Both the position numbers and the translations under genes were made by a program. Below, piece after piece: positions 33,812 through 43,329 of a DNA stretch of 64,000 bases. The notes beneath the pieces are model-generated. The model saw only the letters and a list, made by a program, of their open reading frames with translations, was not told the origin of the DNA and did no database searches. This stretch comes from Vanessa cardui (lineage: Eukaryota; Arthropoda; Insecta; Lepidoptera; Nymphalidae). Numbering within the stretch: position 1 is the stretch's first letter; every line of letters starts with the position of its first letter. The stretch is taken from positions 4,092,001 to 4,156,000 of the forward strand of contig NC_061123.1 in NCBI RefSeq assembly GCF_905220365.1, read 5' to 3'.

Positions 33812-34095
33812 TACTAGCGATCCGCCCCGGCTTTGCACGGGTGCAATGCTGATGATTACTATCTAAATAAACTACATAATTTGCTTATTTATGATATCAA
33901 ATTAGAACATTTTAAATATGAGTGTTTCTTCACTGTATTGTATGTAATGTGTTATATACAAAATCCTTCCTCTGGAATCACTCTATGTATTATAAAAAGT
34001 CGCATCAAAATCCTTTGCGTAATTTTAAAGATCTAAGCATACATACGGACAGACAGCGGTAAGCGAATTTATTTTATAGTATGTAATGATGATTA
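33812..34095 (+). repeat. D-family repeat, sense, near complete
   Basis: Tip TTACTAGCGATCCGCCCCGG, then GCACGGGTGCAATGCTGATG, GTCGCATCAAAATCC, TAAAGATCTAAGCATACATA and ACAGACAGCGGTAAGCGAAT. Confidence 0.75.
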
Positions 34096-34224
34096 ATAAT
34101 GACTCAATCAAATGACTTTTTGTTGGAATATCAAATATAACTCCTACATCATCTACCTAAGACTGACTAGGAAGATTTGTATAAAGAGAATTAAAAATGT
34201 CAATATATAGTCATAAAAAACTAG

Positions 34225-34703
34225 TAGTCCAGTCAAATTACGAAATGAATAAACATGAGCGAACACAGTTTGGGCATTTTGAGGATCGAAAGGGGGGTGC
34301 ACCCTGAGCTTAAATTCCAATTTGAGGGGCTGTAGTGAGGTCAGCTCAAGGTCATTTCGACCGAAACGCGTTTAATTCGATATCTCGAGAATGATCACTG
34401 TTAGCCAAAAAATTATAGAGACCTTTTCTTTTCCAAATTAAATTTACCAACTTTTTTATTTAAAACTTTTTTTTCTAACATTAATATTTTTCAACTTATG
34501 ACTCCCGCAAGGCAAAAATTTCATTTTTTTTCCTATTTTTCGTCGTTTTCTCCCCAACCATTGGATTTTATTGAATTTTACCGATCATCAACGTAAAGAT
34601 CTTTTAATTATGAACAATTTTGTTCTTAAACTTTTTTCTGTAGTGTCAATACCTTCGTAGTTATATATCATTTTACCGAGCGAAATCCGCGCCACTGTCG
34701 CAA
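34225..34703 (+). repeat. Academ-like element, left terminal inverted repeat
   Basis: A 479-bp arm from TAGTCCAGTC to ...GCCACTGTCGCAA. It contains GAACACAGTTTGGGCATTTT, GGGGGGTGCACCCTGAGC and CGAAACGCGTTTAATTCG. It is 10 bp shorter than the right arm because of a different segment at about 34243-34252. Confidence 0.92.
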
Positions 34704-34813
34704 TATAAAAAGGTCAATCGATGAAACTATTTAAAAATAGGGTATTTAATTTGGGTAAATTTTTCGGTTAATTTGGGTAAGAAGTAAATTAACAATTAAA
34801 ACTGTTTCACACA

Positions 34814-34819
34814 TTTATT
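34814..34819 (-). promoter_or_regulatory. polyadenylation signal of the transposase gene
   Basis: AATAAA on the minus strand, 33 bases past the TAA stop at 34854-34852. It is well placed to end the transposase mRNA before the left inverted repeat. Confidence 0.6.
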
Positions 34820-34851
34820 GATAAAAAAAATAGGTTATAAAATTCGGAAAG

Positions 34852-37800
34852 TTAAGCACCCGAGGTCGATGGAAGTGATTCGTGAATATTAAAGGCCCTG
34901 GCGGTATCGGGGCATACGTCGTCCTCGTCCATTACGTCAAGATCATCATCGTCGGTAATCTTGGCCATATTGGAACAATAGTTCTCTTGGCAATTATTGC
35001 AAATAACTGAGCAAAAGAGGCCGGCCTTTCTGCATCCGCACGCTTTGCCGCAGTTGGTTTTGCATTTGCACGCAATCGATCTCAGTAAATTATCCGGAGC
35101 TGGTTGCAATGACATCGTTATTGGCTCCAATCCACGGGGGGTGCGACGCCAGCCCCACTCCTCGGGTTCCAGATAATTTTCCAGCCAGTATTGTACTTGG
35201 TAGAAACACCTCAGCGAGTGAAAAAATGCCGCATCAGAGGTAGGAGGAAGGGATTCTAATTTAACCCTCCCACTGCCTGCCATTTTTTTATATCCCTTAT
35301 ATCGGAGCTCGTTGAGATTTGTACAATTCGTGTCACCCGCCTTGCGATACAAATTCAAAATGAATTGTTCGCCGTTTGAAGCGATAGTTGTTTTATCTGC
35401 TTTGTCTTGCAGAAAAACTTCAGTTAACGAAACCAAATCCGGAGATTTTTTCAATGCGGTCATTGTTTTCAGCTTGCCTAGGTTGAATGGTGCCGACGTT
35501 GTGTCGCAACCACTAATGGCGTGCAAAAATAATAGGTTTTTTGCGGCATTCGGCCCATATATCGGTTTGAGGCAGTGTGGGCTATATGTAGCGTCCGTCG
35601 ATTTGCCTCGGCCAGGTTTTCTCAAGAAAATGTTGTTGCACGCGCCGGCTGTTGCAGTCAGCAAAACCAGCAAATCCACGTCCTCACCAATAACAACCGC
35701 AGCACTATACTCCTGCGAAATTCTCTTAGCCGTACTGATAATTAGACCATCCGCATCCTCTACGGCTTGCTCCACCTCTATGTCTGATTTGATGAGAACC
35801 GTTTTCAGTAGTGAGATGAATCTGGTCTTATTGCTCTCGTTGCCTAAAAACTTATCTTGAGTTGCGGTGACGGTCATATTGTCGGTGAAAATTATATCCA
35901 CACATGGCTTCAACTGGGATCGGCGCAGTCGTTCGGCAGATTTGGTGCCAAAGTTGGAAATATCTTCGGGATAGCCATCGAATACAATTACTACGTCTGT
36001 ACCGTAGTGTTTTTTTGTGTATGCTACGTATTTCTGGCATATATCGGAGTAGGTAACGTTGCTGCCCCACACAACCCTGTGTAGAAGAAATCCACCGTCA
36101 ATAATGAATTTTGGGTTCGGCCCTAAGTCCGGAGGTGTTTTTAACGGCAGGAAGCAATCATACAACGTAGATTTTGTGCCGTGGCGCATTCCTTCCTGTG
36201 TGAATAACGACATCGGATAAGGTGCCAGCTCGTGTTTTAAGATTTCTTTTAATTCCGTTGGCAAATTTTCAGACAGAGTCATTCGTTGGAATAATAACAG
36301 CGGCTGAACTGGAACAACTGGCGCATTGTCATCCACGCGGATGCTGTTGGTAATTGCAGCTAATGGAAGGACTTTTTTTTTTCGTTGAAACTTGTACGTC
36401 GCGAATGGTCTTCCGATCATCTCGTTCAACATTTTCGCGCCAACTTCATCGCAAAGATGACAGTTGATTGTCGAGTCGCCGATGGCACCAGTACTTAGTG
36501 ACCGCAAGTTGCATGCCTCGATGAAAGGTTGGCGCTCACTCAACCAGTTGTCCAGTTTTTCTGAGTCGCTGTTATCTCGCACAATGCGCGACGGTCTAGC
36601 ATCAACATGCTGCTCAGTAGTTGCGCTGAATACGCCGCAAAAATTTTCGACTTCGTCACAAACGTGTAGCATTGAGATCATTCCTAGAATCCATCTGGAT
36701 GTTGTGTGAGAGTTTATCCCACGTCCTTGCGTTAGTCCACCAGCTACTTTCATAGGTCGATTTAATCTTTGCTCAATTACCATGTCGGACATAATTCCTG
36801 ACCACGACTTGTCCGTAAAGTGCATCGTAAAGAAGCCATTAACAAAATCTTGCAGCTCGAAATCAAGAAATTTATCTTGCAAATCCATCATTCTCTGCAG
36901 ATATATATGTGCTGCTTTTGCGTACAAGAAATGGCCACTAGCGTGGAAATATGGCAACATTTTTTGGATGGTGTCAAGATGCAAGTTCCAATTTCCCGAT
37001 CTTTCGGCTTCAATGAAGTTTTTCATGAGCGTAACCATACGAAAGTATTGTATCCAAAGTCTTCCGGTCGGGCTCAGCTCTTCAAGTACTTTCAGTTGAT
37101 TTTCGAATTTCTTATACGCGGCTTCAACAACAGGATTCTCGGCTTCTGCGAGGATGTAGGATCGTTCGGGCCCGGATAAAATCGAATCAAGTTCTTCTCG
37201 CTCTTCTTCCGTAAATTCGCTCTCCATGCTGTCAATTATCATCTTGGCTAGCGATTGGTGAACCAGTGTGTGTCCTCTGACAGCCCGAGAATATGCATGT
37301 CCAGACAAAATATGGACGACGCTGTTACCAGCGTATATCGTCTGTAGAAGCTCTGTCAGGCCACTGCCATCCATAATGTTTCCTATTGAGCCTAAGAAGG
37401 ACATCAATAAATGAAACCCGCCCAAACGGAGGACTATTTTACCGACAGGTGAAGTCGAATCAACGCCAGATATAATATCGTGAGCTTTCATGAAAAGCGG
37501 AAGGTCGAAAGTGACAACACATCCTTTTTGCCCGGCATCTTTGCATTTTTCGGTAGCCAAACGTAACGCGGTATAAATAGTGTCTTCTTTGGACGGAGGA
37601 GCATCGATGACTGGTAATGGAATCACCCTCGTTTTCTTGAATGATCTTTCAGCTATCACTTGCTGCATGAAGCCATTCCATCCACCAATATCGGGTCGAA
37701 CAGTCCACTTGCCATACAACCATAAAAAGTCGGCAAGCGTTGGAGAAATCGTCAGATTTATCGGACGAATGGAATTGATGTTGAGGGCACAAAGTTCATT

Positions 37801-39139
37801 CGGGCCACAACGGTTTTCGTATGTCTCGATAGGGATGTGTCCGAACTTTGCTATCTCCGCCGCAGTTAATTTCGTAGATTTCCGCGAGGCAGGTGCTTCG
37901 TAAGAGACGGCTTCGCAAGGAGTAACGCACTGTATACCCCCCATTACATGAAAAGTATTGTGGCCATCAATTGTATTAACATTGAAATCGGAATTATCGA
38001 AGACAAACTGGGAAAAACCATATACCCCGATTTTTGGAGAATGATTCTGGATACAGCATGATTCAAATAATAACACTTCATTGTAGGAAGAGCAAAATCC
38101 AAAAGCTGACAGTATGTCGATGAGATGTTTTGACGCAAATTTCCTGTACAGAAATGTTGCAACTCCCAATTGCAGGGGAGAATGAAATCGGCGAGGTCGA
38201 ACTGCAGTCATGATGGCATGTGCGATGGTAGTGCAGATAGTTTCCCACTTATTGGTCGTTGAACACTTGTATTTCATTATTAAAGTGCGAAGAAAAACTT
38301 TGAGCGATTGTGGAATTGTCGACTCAATATTTTTCATGAAATCGTCGATCGGAGGAAATTCGTCTTGCAGCAAAAGGCCTCGAATATCTTCTAGTATTAT
38401 TCCTGCTGCTTCTTCGACAACACGTGATCTCTCTTCTGCTGGATTTCCTTTTTTCGCCTTATAAAACGAATCGCTCAAAATTTTCGCACCTGCATTCGTT
38501 AAGCAAATAAATGTGCCAAGACGTGGTCGTTCGAATATCACGATATTATCGCGGTACTTGTTTATTAAGTACTTTTTTATGGTACGGAAGTCTACTTCTT
38601 CAGCACCCTCGATTTGGTGGGTTATGTCGGAAAGTTTAAATTGACAATCATCATCATTCGATAGCATGTAATTGTATATTGCGTCGACAATGTCTTCGAT
38701 ATTTTCACAACTGCGTCTTCTTTTTACTCCCCTTTTCGGTTTAACTTTTAAATCGAGCCAGCATTTGTGATGGTATCTTGCGCCAGCACCAACATCATCA
38801 GAAACTTCTCGTATACGCGCACTCACCGACTGTGACACTTGATCATTTCGGCCCTCCAATATCGACAATATGGATTTTTTCACCGCTGAAAATGATTTTA
38901 CCGAACTTATACGAATTCGTTGTTTGAGGCGAACGCGTTGGTTCGTTTCTTGAACGTTTTCCGGAATCTTTTCGGTGCAAATAAAGCACGAGTTTTTGAA
39001 ATCGAATTCCTCTTCATGTGGCACGGGTAAAGGTGTCGGTGTCCGCGATGACGACGAAGAGTCTGACGACAGACTTCGCCGTACAACAGCCGCCGCAGCT
39101 CTCTCGTCTCCATAATGTCTTTGACACGAAGAATGCACC
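34852..39139 (-). CDS. Academ-like transposase, exon 2 (main exon)
   Basis: This exon encodes 1428 codons open to a TAA stop. The first complete codon is GTG (39138), which is not the start; the real ATG lies in exon 1. Residues below count from that GTG; add 50 for the spliced protein. There is a C2-HC zinc module (C51, C54, H124, C126) and a basic stretch at 133-142. The central core shares with Academ-type proteins the blocks VFDNSDFNVNTIDGHNTFH (379-397), VVTFDLPLF (541-549) and RLGGFHLLMSFLGSIG (571-586). The XPG/FEN-like nuclease at 1010-1230 has D1014 (FIIDGG), D1054 (VFDGYPE), E1127/D1128/D1130 (VEDAD), D1153 and D1155 (GEDVDLL) and D1212 (SGCDTT). A Cys8 CXC-type finger (1357-1383) and an acidic tail follow. 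It probably acts in the nucleus to excise and insert the element. The catalytic assignment is inferred from the family. Confidence 0.9.
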
Positions 39140-39231
39140 CTAATAAATAATTAATACCAGGAGTAAATACTGGAAAATTTTGTGATGATGAAAAGTAATT
39201 TTTATAACGGTCAAAAAATAATGAATATTAC
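39140..39231 (-). other. 92-nt GT-AG intron in the transposase gene
   Basis: Donor AAG|GTAATATT at 39231 and acceptor TTATTTATTAG at 39140. Splicing joins AG from exon 1 to G of exon 2 to make an Arg codon in frame. Without splicing the codon after that Arg is TAA, so the unspliced message would make only a ~50-aa peptide. Confidence 0.82.
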
Positions 39232-39380
39232 CTTATACTCGATAGAGAGGTTAACATGCGCTCATGTTCCTTATTTCCCCTTATCACGCTGGCTTTTATA
39301 AGTGTTTGTATCCGTTTTTTTTGCACCGTTATAACTTCTCCTTCACTCAACGTTTTGCTGCATATAAAGCAATGTTCCAT
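39232..39380 (-). CDS. Academ-like transposase, exon 1 (start exon)
   Basis: An ATG at 39380-39378 in good context (AAAAATGG) opens 49 codons plus two bases. The peptide begins MEHCFICSKTLSEG and includes a KKRIQTLIKASV stretch. Its C-F-I-C pair finds its missing H and C in exon 2, whose start reads VHSSCQ. This completes a zinc module built like the second one (SCFICTEKI ... RIRISSVKSFSAV ... YHHKCW). The splice therefore restores a tandem pair of homologous modules, which supports this exon. It is shorter than the usual ORF-finder limit. Together with exon 2 the protein is 1478 aa. Confidence 0.85.
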
Positions 39381-39626
39381 TTTTATTTTTTACAGCAGCA
39401 CAACATTCTAAAACCGAAAATACACGATTTTTGATCCTCACTGCGTAGAAGCCAAGAAAACACTGAACAACTGAACGGTTATGCTCACTTCCACTCCCCT
39501 TTACCCCGACCCTTTCTTAGGCTAAAAATAGATTTCATGGGACGAGGGTTACCCCAGGTATAAAAATCGAGGACAGATGTTCCTTACTTGCACTAATACA
39601 CGCAACAGTGTGTCTGTGGATACACG

Positions 39627-40115
39627 TTGCGACAATGGCGCGGAATTCGCTCGGTAAAATGATATATAACTACGAAAGTATTGGCACTACAGAAAAAAGT
39701 TTAAGAACAAAATTGTTCATAATTAAAAGATCTTTACGTTGATGATCGGTAAAATTCAATAAAATCCAATGGTTGGGGAGAAAACGACGAAAAATAGGAA
39801 AAAAAATGAAATTTTTGCCTTGCGGGAGTCATAAGTTGAAAAATATTAATGTTAGAAAAAAAAGTTTTAAATAAAAAAGTTGGTAAATTTAATTTGGAAA
39901 AGAAAAGGTCTCTATAATTTTTTGGCTAACAGTGATCATTCTCGAGATATCGAATTAAACGCGTTTCGGTCGAAATGACCTTGAGCTGACCTCACTACAG
40001 CCCCTCAAATTGGAATTTAAGCTCAGGGTGCACCCCCCTTTCAATCCTCAAAATGCCCAAACTGTGTTCGCTCATGTTTATTTAACCCGTTTTTAGCCGT
40101 AATTTGACTGGACTA
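39627..40115 (-). repeat. Academ-like element, right terminal inverted repeat
   Basis: A 489-bp arm, the reverse complement of 34225-34703. Near its tip it carries GCTAAAAACGGGTT where the left arm has a shorter AAATGA-type segment. The transposase gene is transcribed away from this arm, so this side should hold its promoter; no clear TATA box was seen. Confidence 0.92.
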
Positions 40116-40324
40116 TAGTTACTTCGTCAAAGTTACAGACAGTTTTTTAACCCTTTTATCTGTTCGAATCAAAATAAATATGCTGTTTTTTGAAACCCTG
40201 TCGCATCAAATGCGGTGGAATTAGTTCCAAAACTTCTCTTTCAAGGACCACAAGAACACTGATTGGTCGTTATTGTTTTTACGATATGCTTCTTGTATTT
40301 ATATCAAACACTCGATAGATTTGG

Positions 40325-40600
40325 CGATCTCCATGGTCGAGTGGTGTGTACACCGGTTTTAAAGGATACGCCACTTTGAGGTCCCGGGTTCGATTCCCGG
40401 CCGAGTCGAAGTAGAAGGTTTATTAGTTTTCAATGTCGTCTTGGCTATTTGTTGGGTGTTCGTTACGTCCGATTTTCCATAACACAAGTGCTTTAGCTAC
40501 TTATATTGGTATTAGATTAATTTATGTGATGTCGTCCATATTTTTTTTATTATTATTTATTTATCTTATATTAACTGACTTTGTAACATTCGAAAAATTA
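40325..40600 (+). mobile_element. tRNA-derived SINE, third family
   Basis: The head CCATGGTCGAGTGGTGTGTA has an A box and GGTCCCGGGTTCGATTCCCG has a B box, so an RNA polymerase III promoter is intact. The body has GTGTTCGTTACGTCCGATTT, TTCCATAACACAAGTGCTTT and AGCTACTTATATTGG, ending in a T/A-rich tail. I recall this SINE type from Lepidoptera. It is not a functional tRNA, as there is no 3' acceptor pairing with the start. The frame at 40433-40648 is a shadow. Confidence 0.78.
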
Positions 40601-40961
40601 AATCCATATTGTTCATTTAATTATTCTATCTGTTACTTTCAAATATAAATCTTAATGCTAATGTTTCTCAATAGGAAATCAGCACTTCATTTCATCACCT
40701 TTTGATTCTATGAATATTGAAGGGCGACAATTCGAGAGTCAATTACGAAAAGGGGTCGAATCGATTTAAATTATCTCGGATGGTAAACGTCTATTGTTTG
40801 AAGATATCTGTTCAATAACTACGATCCTGCATCTCCCTTTGAAATGTACCTGCATACAGCCATAAGAGAATGTAGGTACTTGATCATTTAGTTTCGTGGA
40901 ATTCAATTTTGTTGATCTTATATCATTATGTTATGAATGAATAAATTCGAATAATAAAGAG

Positions 40962-41275
40962 TCGAGATGGCCCAGTGGTTAGAACGCGTGCATCTTAACC
41001 GATAATTGTGGGGTCAAACCCAGGCAAGCACCGCTATATATATATATGTGCTTAATTTGTGTTTATAATTCATCTCGTGCTCGGCGGTGAAGGAAAACAT
41101 CGTGAGGAAACCTGTATGTGTCTAATTTCATCGAAATTCTGCCACATGTGCATTTCACCAATCCGCATTAGAGCAGGGTGGTGGAATATGTTGCAAACCC
41201 TCTACTTAATGGATGAGGAGGTCTTATCTCAGCAGTGGGAAATTTACAGGCTGTTACTTTACTTTACTTTTTTAC
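40962..41275 (+). mobile_element. full-length SINE A copy
   Basis: Head GAGTCGAGATGGCCCAGTGG with A box, B box region GTGGGGTCAAACCCAG, body through CATCGTGAGGAAACCTGTAT and GAAATTCTGCCACATGTGCA, tail CAGGCTGTTACTTTACTTTA. This is one of the best copies for a consensus. The frame 41059-41385 crosses it and is not a gene. Confidence 0.88.
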
Positions 41276-41307
41276 CTTTTGATGTACATAGTTATATGAC
41301 TGTTCAA

Positions 41308-41385
41308 AATTATGACTGCCTCGTTGGTTTAGTAGATTGTAAGGATCTCAAGGTTTCCAGTCGAAGTCATGACAGAAGTTTCTGA
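41308..41385 (+). repeat. fragment of a tRNA-related SINE
   Basis: GCCTCGTTGGTTTAGTAGAT followed by AAGGATCTCAAGGTTTCCAG looks like a decayed A-box/B-box head of the SINE family at 20875. Confidence 0.4.
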
Positions 41386-41995
41386 ACGTTTTTTTGTACT
41401 AGAAGCATGTCTTCAATATTATAGACTTTTACGATCCTGTTATAAAGGAAAGAATACTCTTTTGTTTGAGCTCGCACTTGTTGTCGCTATTCTAGGGAAC
41501 TTGGTTTGTCTCCGTTAAGTGAGGCCGAATGCAAACTGAGGGATATTATCATGAATATTCCTTTATATCTTGAATGTTTTAAGTATTAATATCGATATTG
41601 ATTACAAACAAAATTTTAATTACGACGACGCGTGTTAGTATAATAAACAGACATTGTCGTTTTTTTTTGTATCTGCTACCATTTCATTAACTTCAGCAAA
41701 CTGTGTATAGTACAATAATATATAAACTATTTGTAAGGTTCGGGATTTTATTACTATGAAATTTGTAAGATATGATTTAAATATATATTGTCTGCTTCGG
41801 GTAGGAGACAAAAAAACGTAACTACGTGTTTTGCAATAGTGCTAATATAATATTAAAATAAAATATAAAAACTTACATTTTTTTCATACTCTAGTGTAAT
41901 ATTATGTGTATGTGATTAATATAACCTACCAGCAGACTTAATTCCTACAATTAATCACTTAGTACCACTTATTAAACACTTGACACAAGTACACT
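41386..41995. other. region upstream of LINE ORF1
   Basis: This should contain the 5' end and 5' UTR of the LINE, but I could not place its 5' boundary or a target-site duplication. No other feature seen. Confidence 0.35.
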
Positions 41996-42724
41996 ATGGA
42001 GGCTATCAAAGATTCACTTGCATCAATGGCAGAGATGTTTAACACTAAGATGACAGCGTTTCAAAATGATCTGCAAAAAACATCCACTCCATTGACAACT
42101 GCTTCTCTGGCTGCGGACTTCAATGTATTCCAAAGTTTTATACTCTCTGCTTTGACCACCTTACAAAGGCAGGTTGAGTATCTCGGTAAGGAAATAGAGC
42201 GCCAGGAGATGAGGAGAAGGCGTAAGATGCTTCTTTTCCATGGGGTTCCTGAAGTGAAGTCTGAAGACTTGAAAGCGCGAATTACTAGTCTGGTTGCTGA
42301 GCATTTGGACTTAACTAACTTTGCCAGTTCAAGTATCACAACATCATATCGCCTAGGTCGCTCATCTGTTAAGAAGCCCAGACCTATTGTTGTGAAATTC
42401 GCGGAACAATCTATACGTAACCAGGTTTGGTATGCCAAAACGAAGCTCAAGGGCTCTGGAATTACTCAATCTGAGTTCTTAACCAAGTCCCGTCACGAGG
42501 TTTTCCTTGCTGCCAGACAGCGTTTTGGCATTGGTAAGTGCTGGACCCGGGATGGCTGGATACATATTATTGCATCTGATGAGTCTCAGCATCGTGTGGA
42601 GTCTTTGGCGGAACTTGACGCTATTTCTCAACAAACACCGAAATCACCGACGACAGTAGAAACGAGTAAAAGTCCTGTGGCTAAAATTCCTGTTGCTCGA
42701 ACGAAAAGGGTAATCAAGAAATAG
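41996..42724 (+). CDS. LINE ORF1 protein (coiled coil plus RRM-like)
   Basis: The protein is 242 aa. Residues 1-70 have heptad-like Leu/Met spacing, likely a coiled coil for trimerisation, followed by a basic patch (ERQEMRRRRK, 68-77). Residues 77-200 (MLLFHGVPE... YRLGRSS...RPIVVKF...) match the pattern of LINE ORF1 RNA-binding domains: the 'GVPE' strand and 'RPIVVKF' strand of an RRM-type fold, then a C-terminal domain. No CCHC zinc knuckle is visible. The C-terminal 30 residues are Lys/Pro/Thr-rich. ORF1 proteins coat the LINE RNA and act as nucleic-acid chaperones. Low counts of stops in other frames are shadows. The start is the first ATG of the open frame. Confidence 0.85.
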   Translation: MEAIKDSLASMAEMFNTKMTAFQNDLQKTSTPLTTASLAADFNVFQSFILSALTTLQRQVEYLGKEIERQEMRRRRKMLLFHGVPEVKSEDLKARITSLVAEHLDLTNFASSSITTSYRLGRSSVKKPRPIVVKFAEQSIRNQVWYAKTKLKGSGITQSEFLTKSRHEVFLAARQRFGIGKCWTRDGWIHIIASDESQHRVESLAELDAISQQTPKSPTTVETSKSPVAKIPVARTKRVIKK

Positions 42725-43171
42725 TTTTCGATGTAAATATACAGGACTAGTTTTCGTAATTCCCTTTTTTCAACAATTTTTAGCGTAAAGTACCCTTTTT
42801 TTTATTTTTTATTATGTATTATCTTTTTTATTATTCACGCAAGTCAAATGTAGATTATGACAACCTGCACTACAATGACAATGACAATTGACAGTTATGA
42901 TTTGGATGCAAGTAATTTTGCACACTTCATAGTAGATATAAAGATAGATAATTATAGAACTTTACTTTTTTACTTTTTTTCTTTTTTTGTATAACTGTAG
43001 AATAATTTTAATTATAGTAATGTTCCATTTATGTCTTAATAATTTAATTTTTTTTTTTACTCTAGACTTAATTATTGTTTTAAGTGTTTAAAAAAAAAAT
43101 TTTTTTTTTGTTTTCTCTTACTGTAAATTGATTCTTCAAGTAGCTGGTGGGCTTATGGGCTTAGTATTGTA

Positions 43172-43238
<67 letters not shown>

Positions 43239-43329
43239 ATATTTATTTTATTTATTAACTTAAATATTTACATATAAATAAATTTTAATATATCTGTATA
43301 CATACATAATTGATAGTATTTTTAATATT
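42725..43329 (+). other. ORF1-ORF2 spacer with (AT)n tract
   Basis: About 600 bp of homopolymer T/A runs and a pure AT dinucleotide tract at about 43176-43234. No coding frame links the two ORFs, so ORF2 needs reinitiation or another mechanism. The tract may be a post-insertion expansion. Confidence 0.7.

Larger units (their letters stand above)
34225..40115 (-). mobile_element. complete Academ-like DNA transposon
   Basis: A 5.9-kb element bounded by long, nearly identical inverted repeats (34225-34703 and 39627-40115) whose tips read TAGTCCAGTCAAATTACG. TAG lies just outside each end (34222-34224, 40116-40118), a 3-bp duplication as described for Academ. Because the tips begin with TA, a TA duplication with GTCCAG ends cannot be excluded. 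The only gene is the two-exon minus-strand transposase, with no stop or frameshift. By eye the two arms differ at about five bases plus one 10-bp length difference near the tip, so the insertion looks young. Family assignment rests on the XPG-like nuclease and Cys8 finger of the protein plus the TSD length. Confidence 0.87.

Noticed and set aside
33473..33817. 114-codon plus-strand frame
   Set aside because: Ile/Asn/Tyr-rich composition expected from AT-rich DNA, no domain, and it runs into a D repeat.
35312..35860. 182-codon plus-strand frame and others inside the transposase exon
   Set aside because: They are antisense or out-of-frame shadows of the long minus-strand transposase frame.
39136..39138. 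GTG at the 5' end of the long transposase frame as a start codon
   Set aside because: GTG is not a normal eukaryotic start, and it lies directly after a splice acceptor. An upstream ATG exon joins in frame.
40333..40410. possible tRNA gene (A and B boxes present)
   Set aside because: The sequence continues into a SINE body and no acceptor stem closes; it is a tRNA-derived SINE head.
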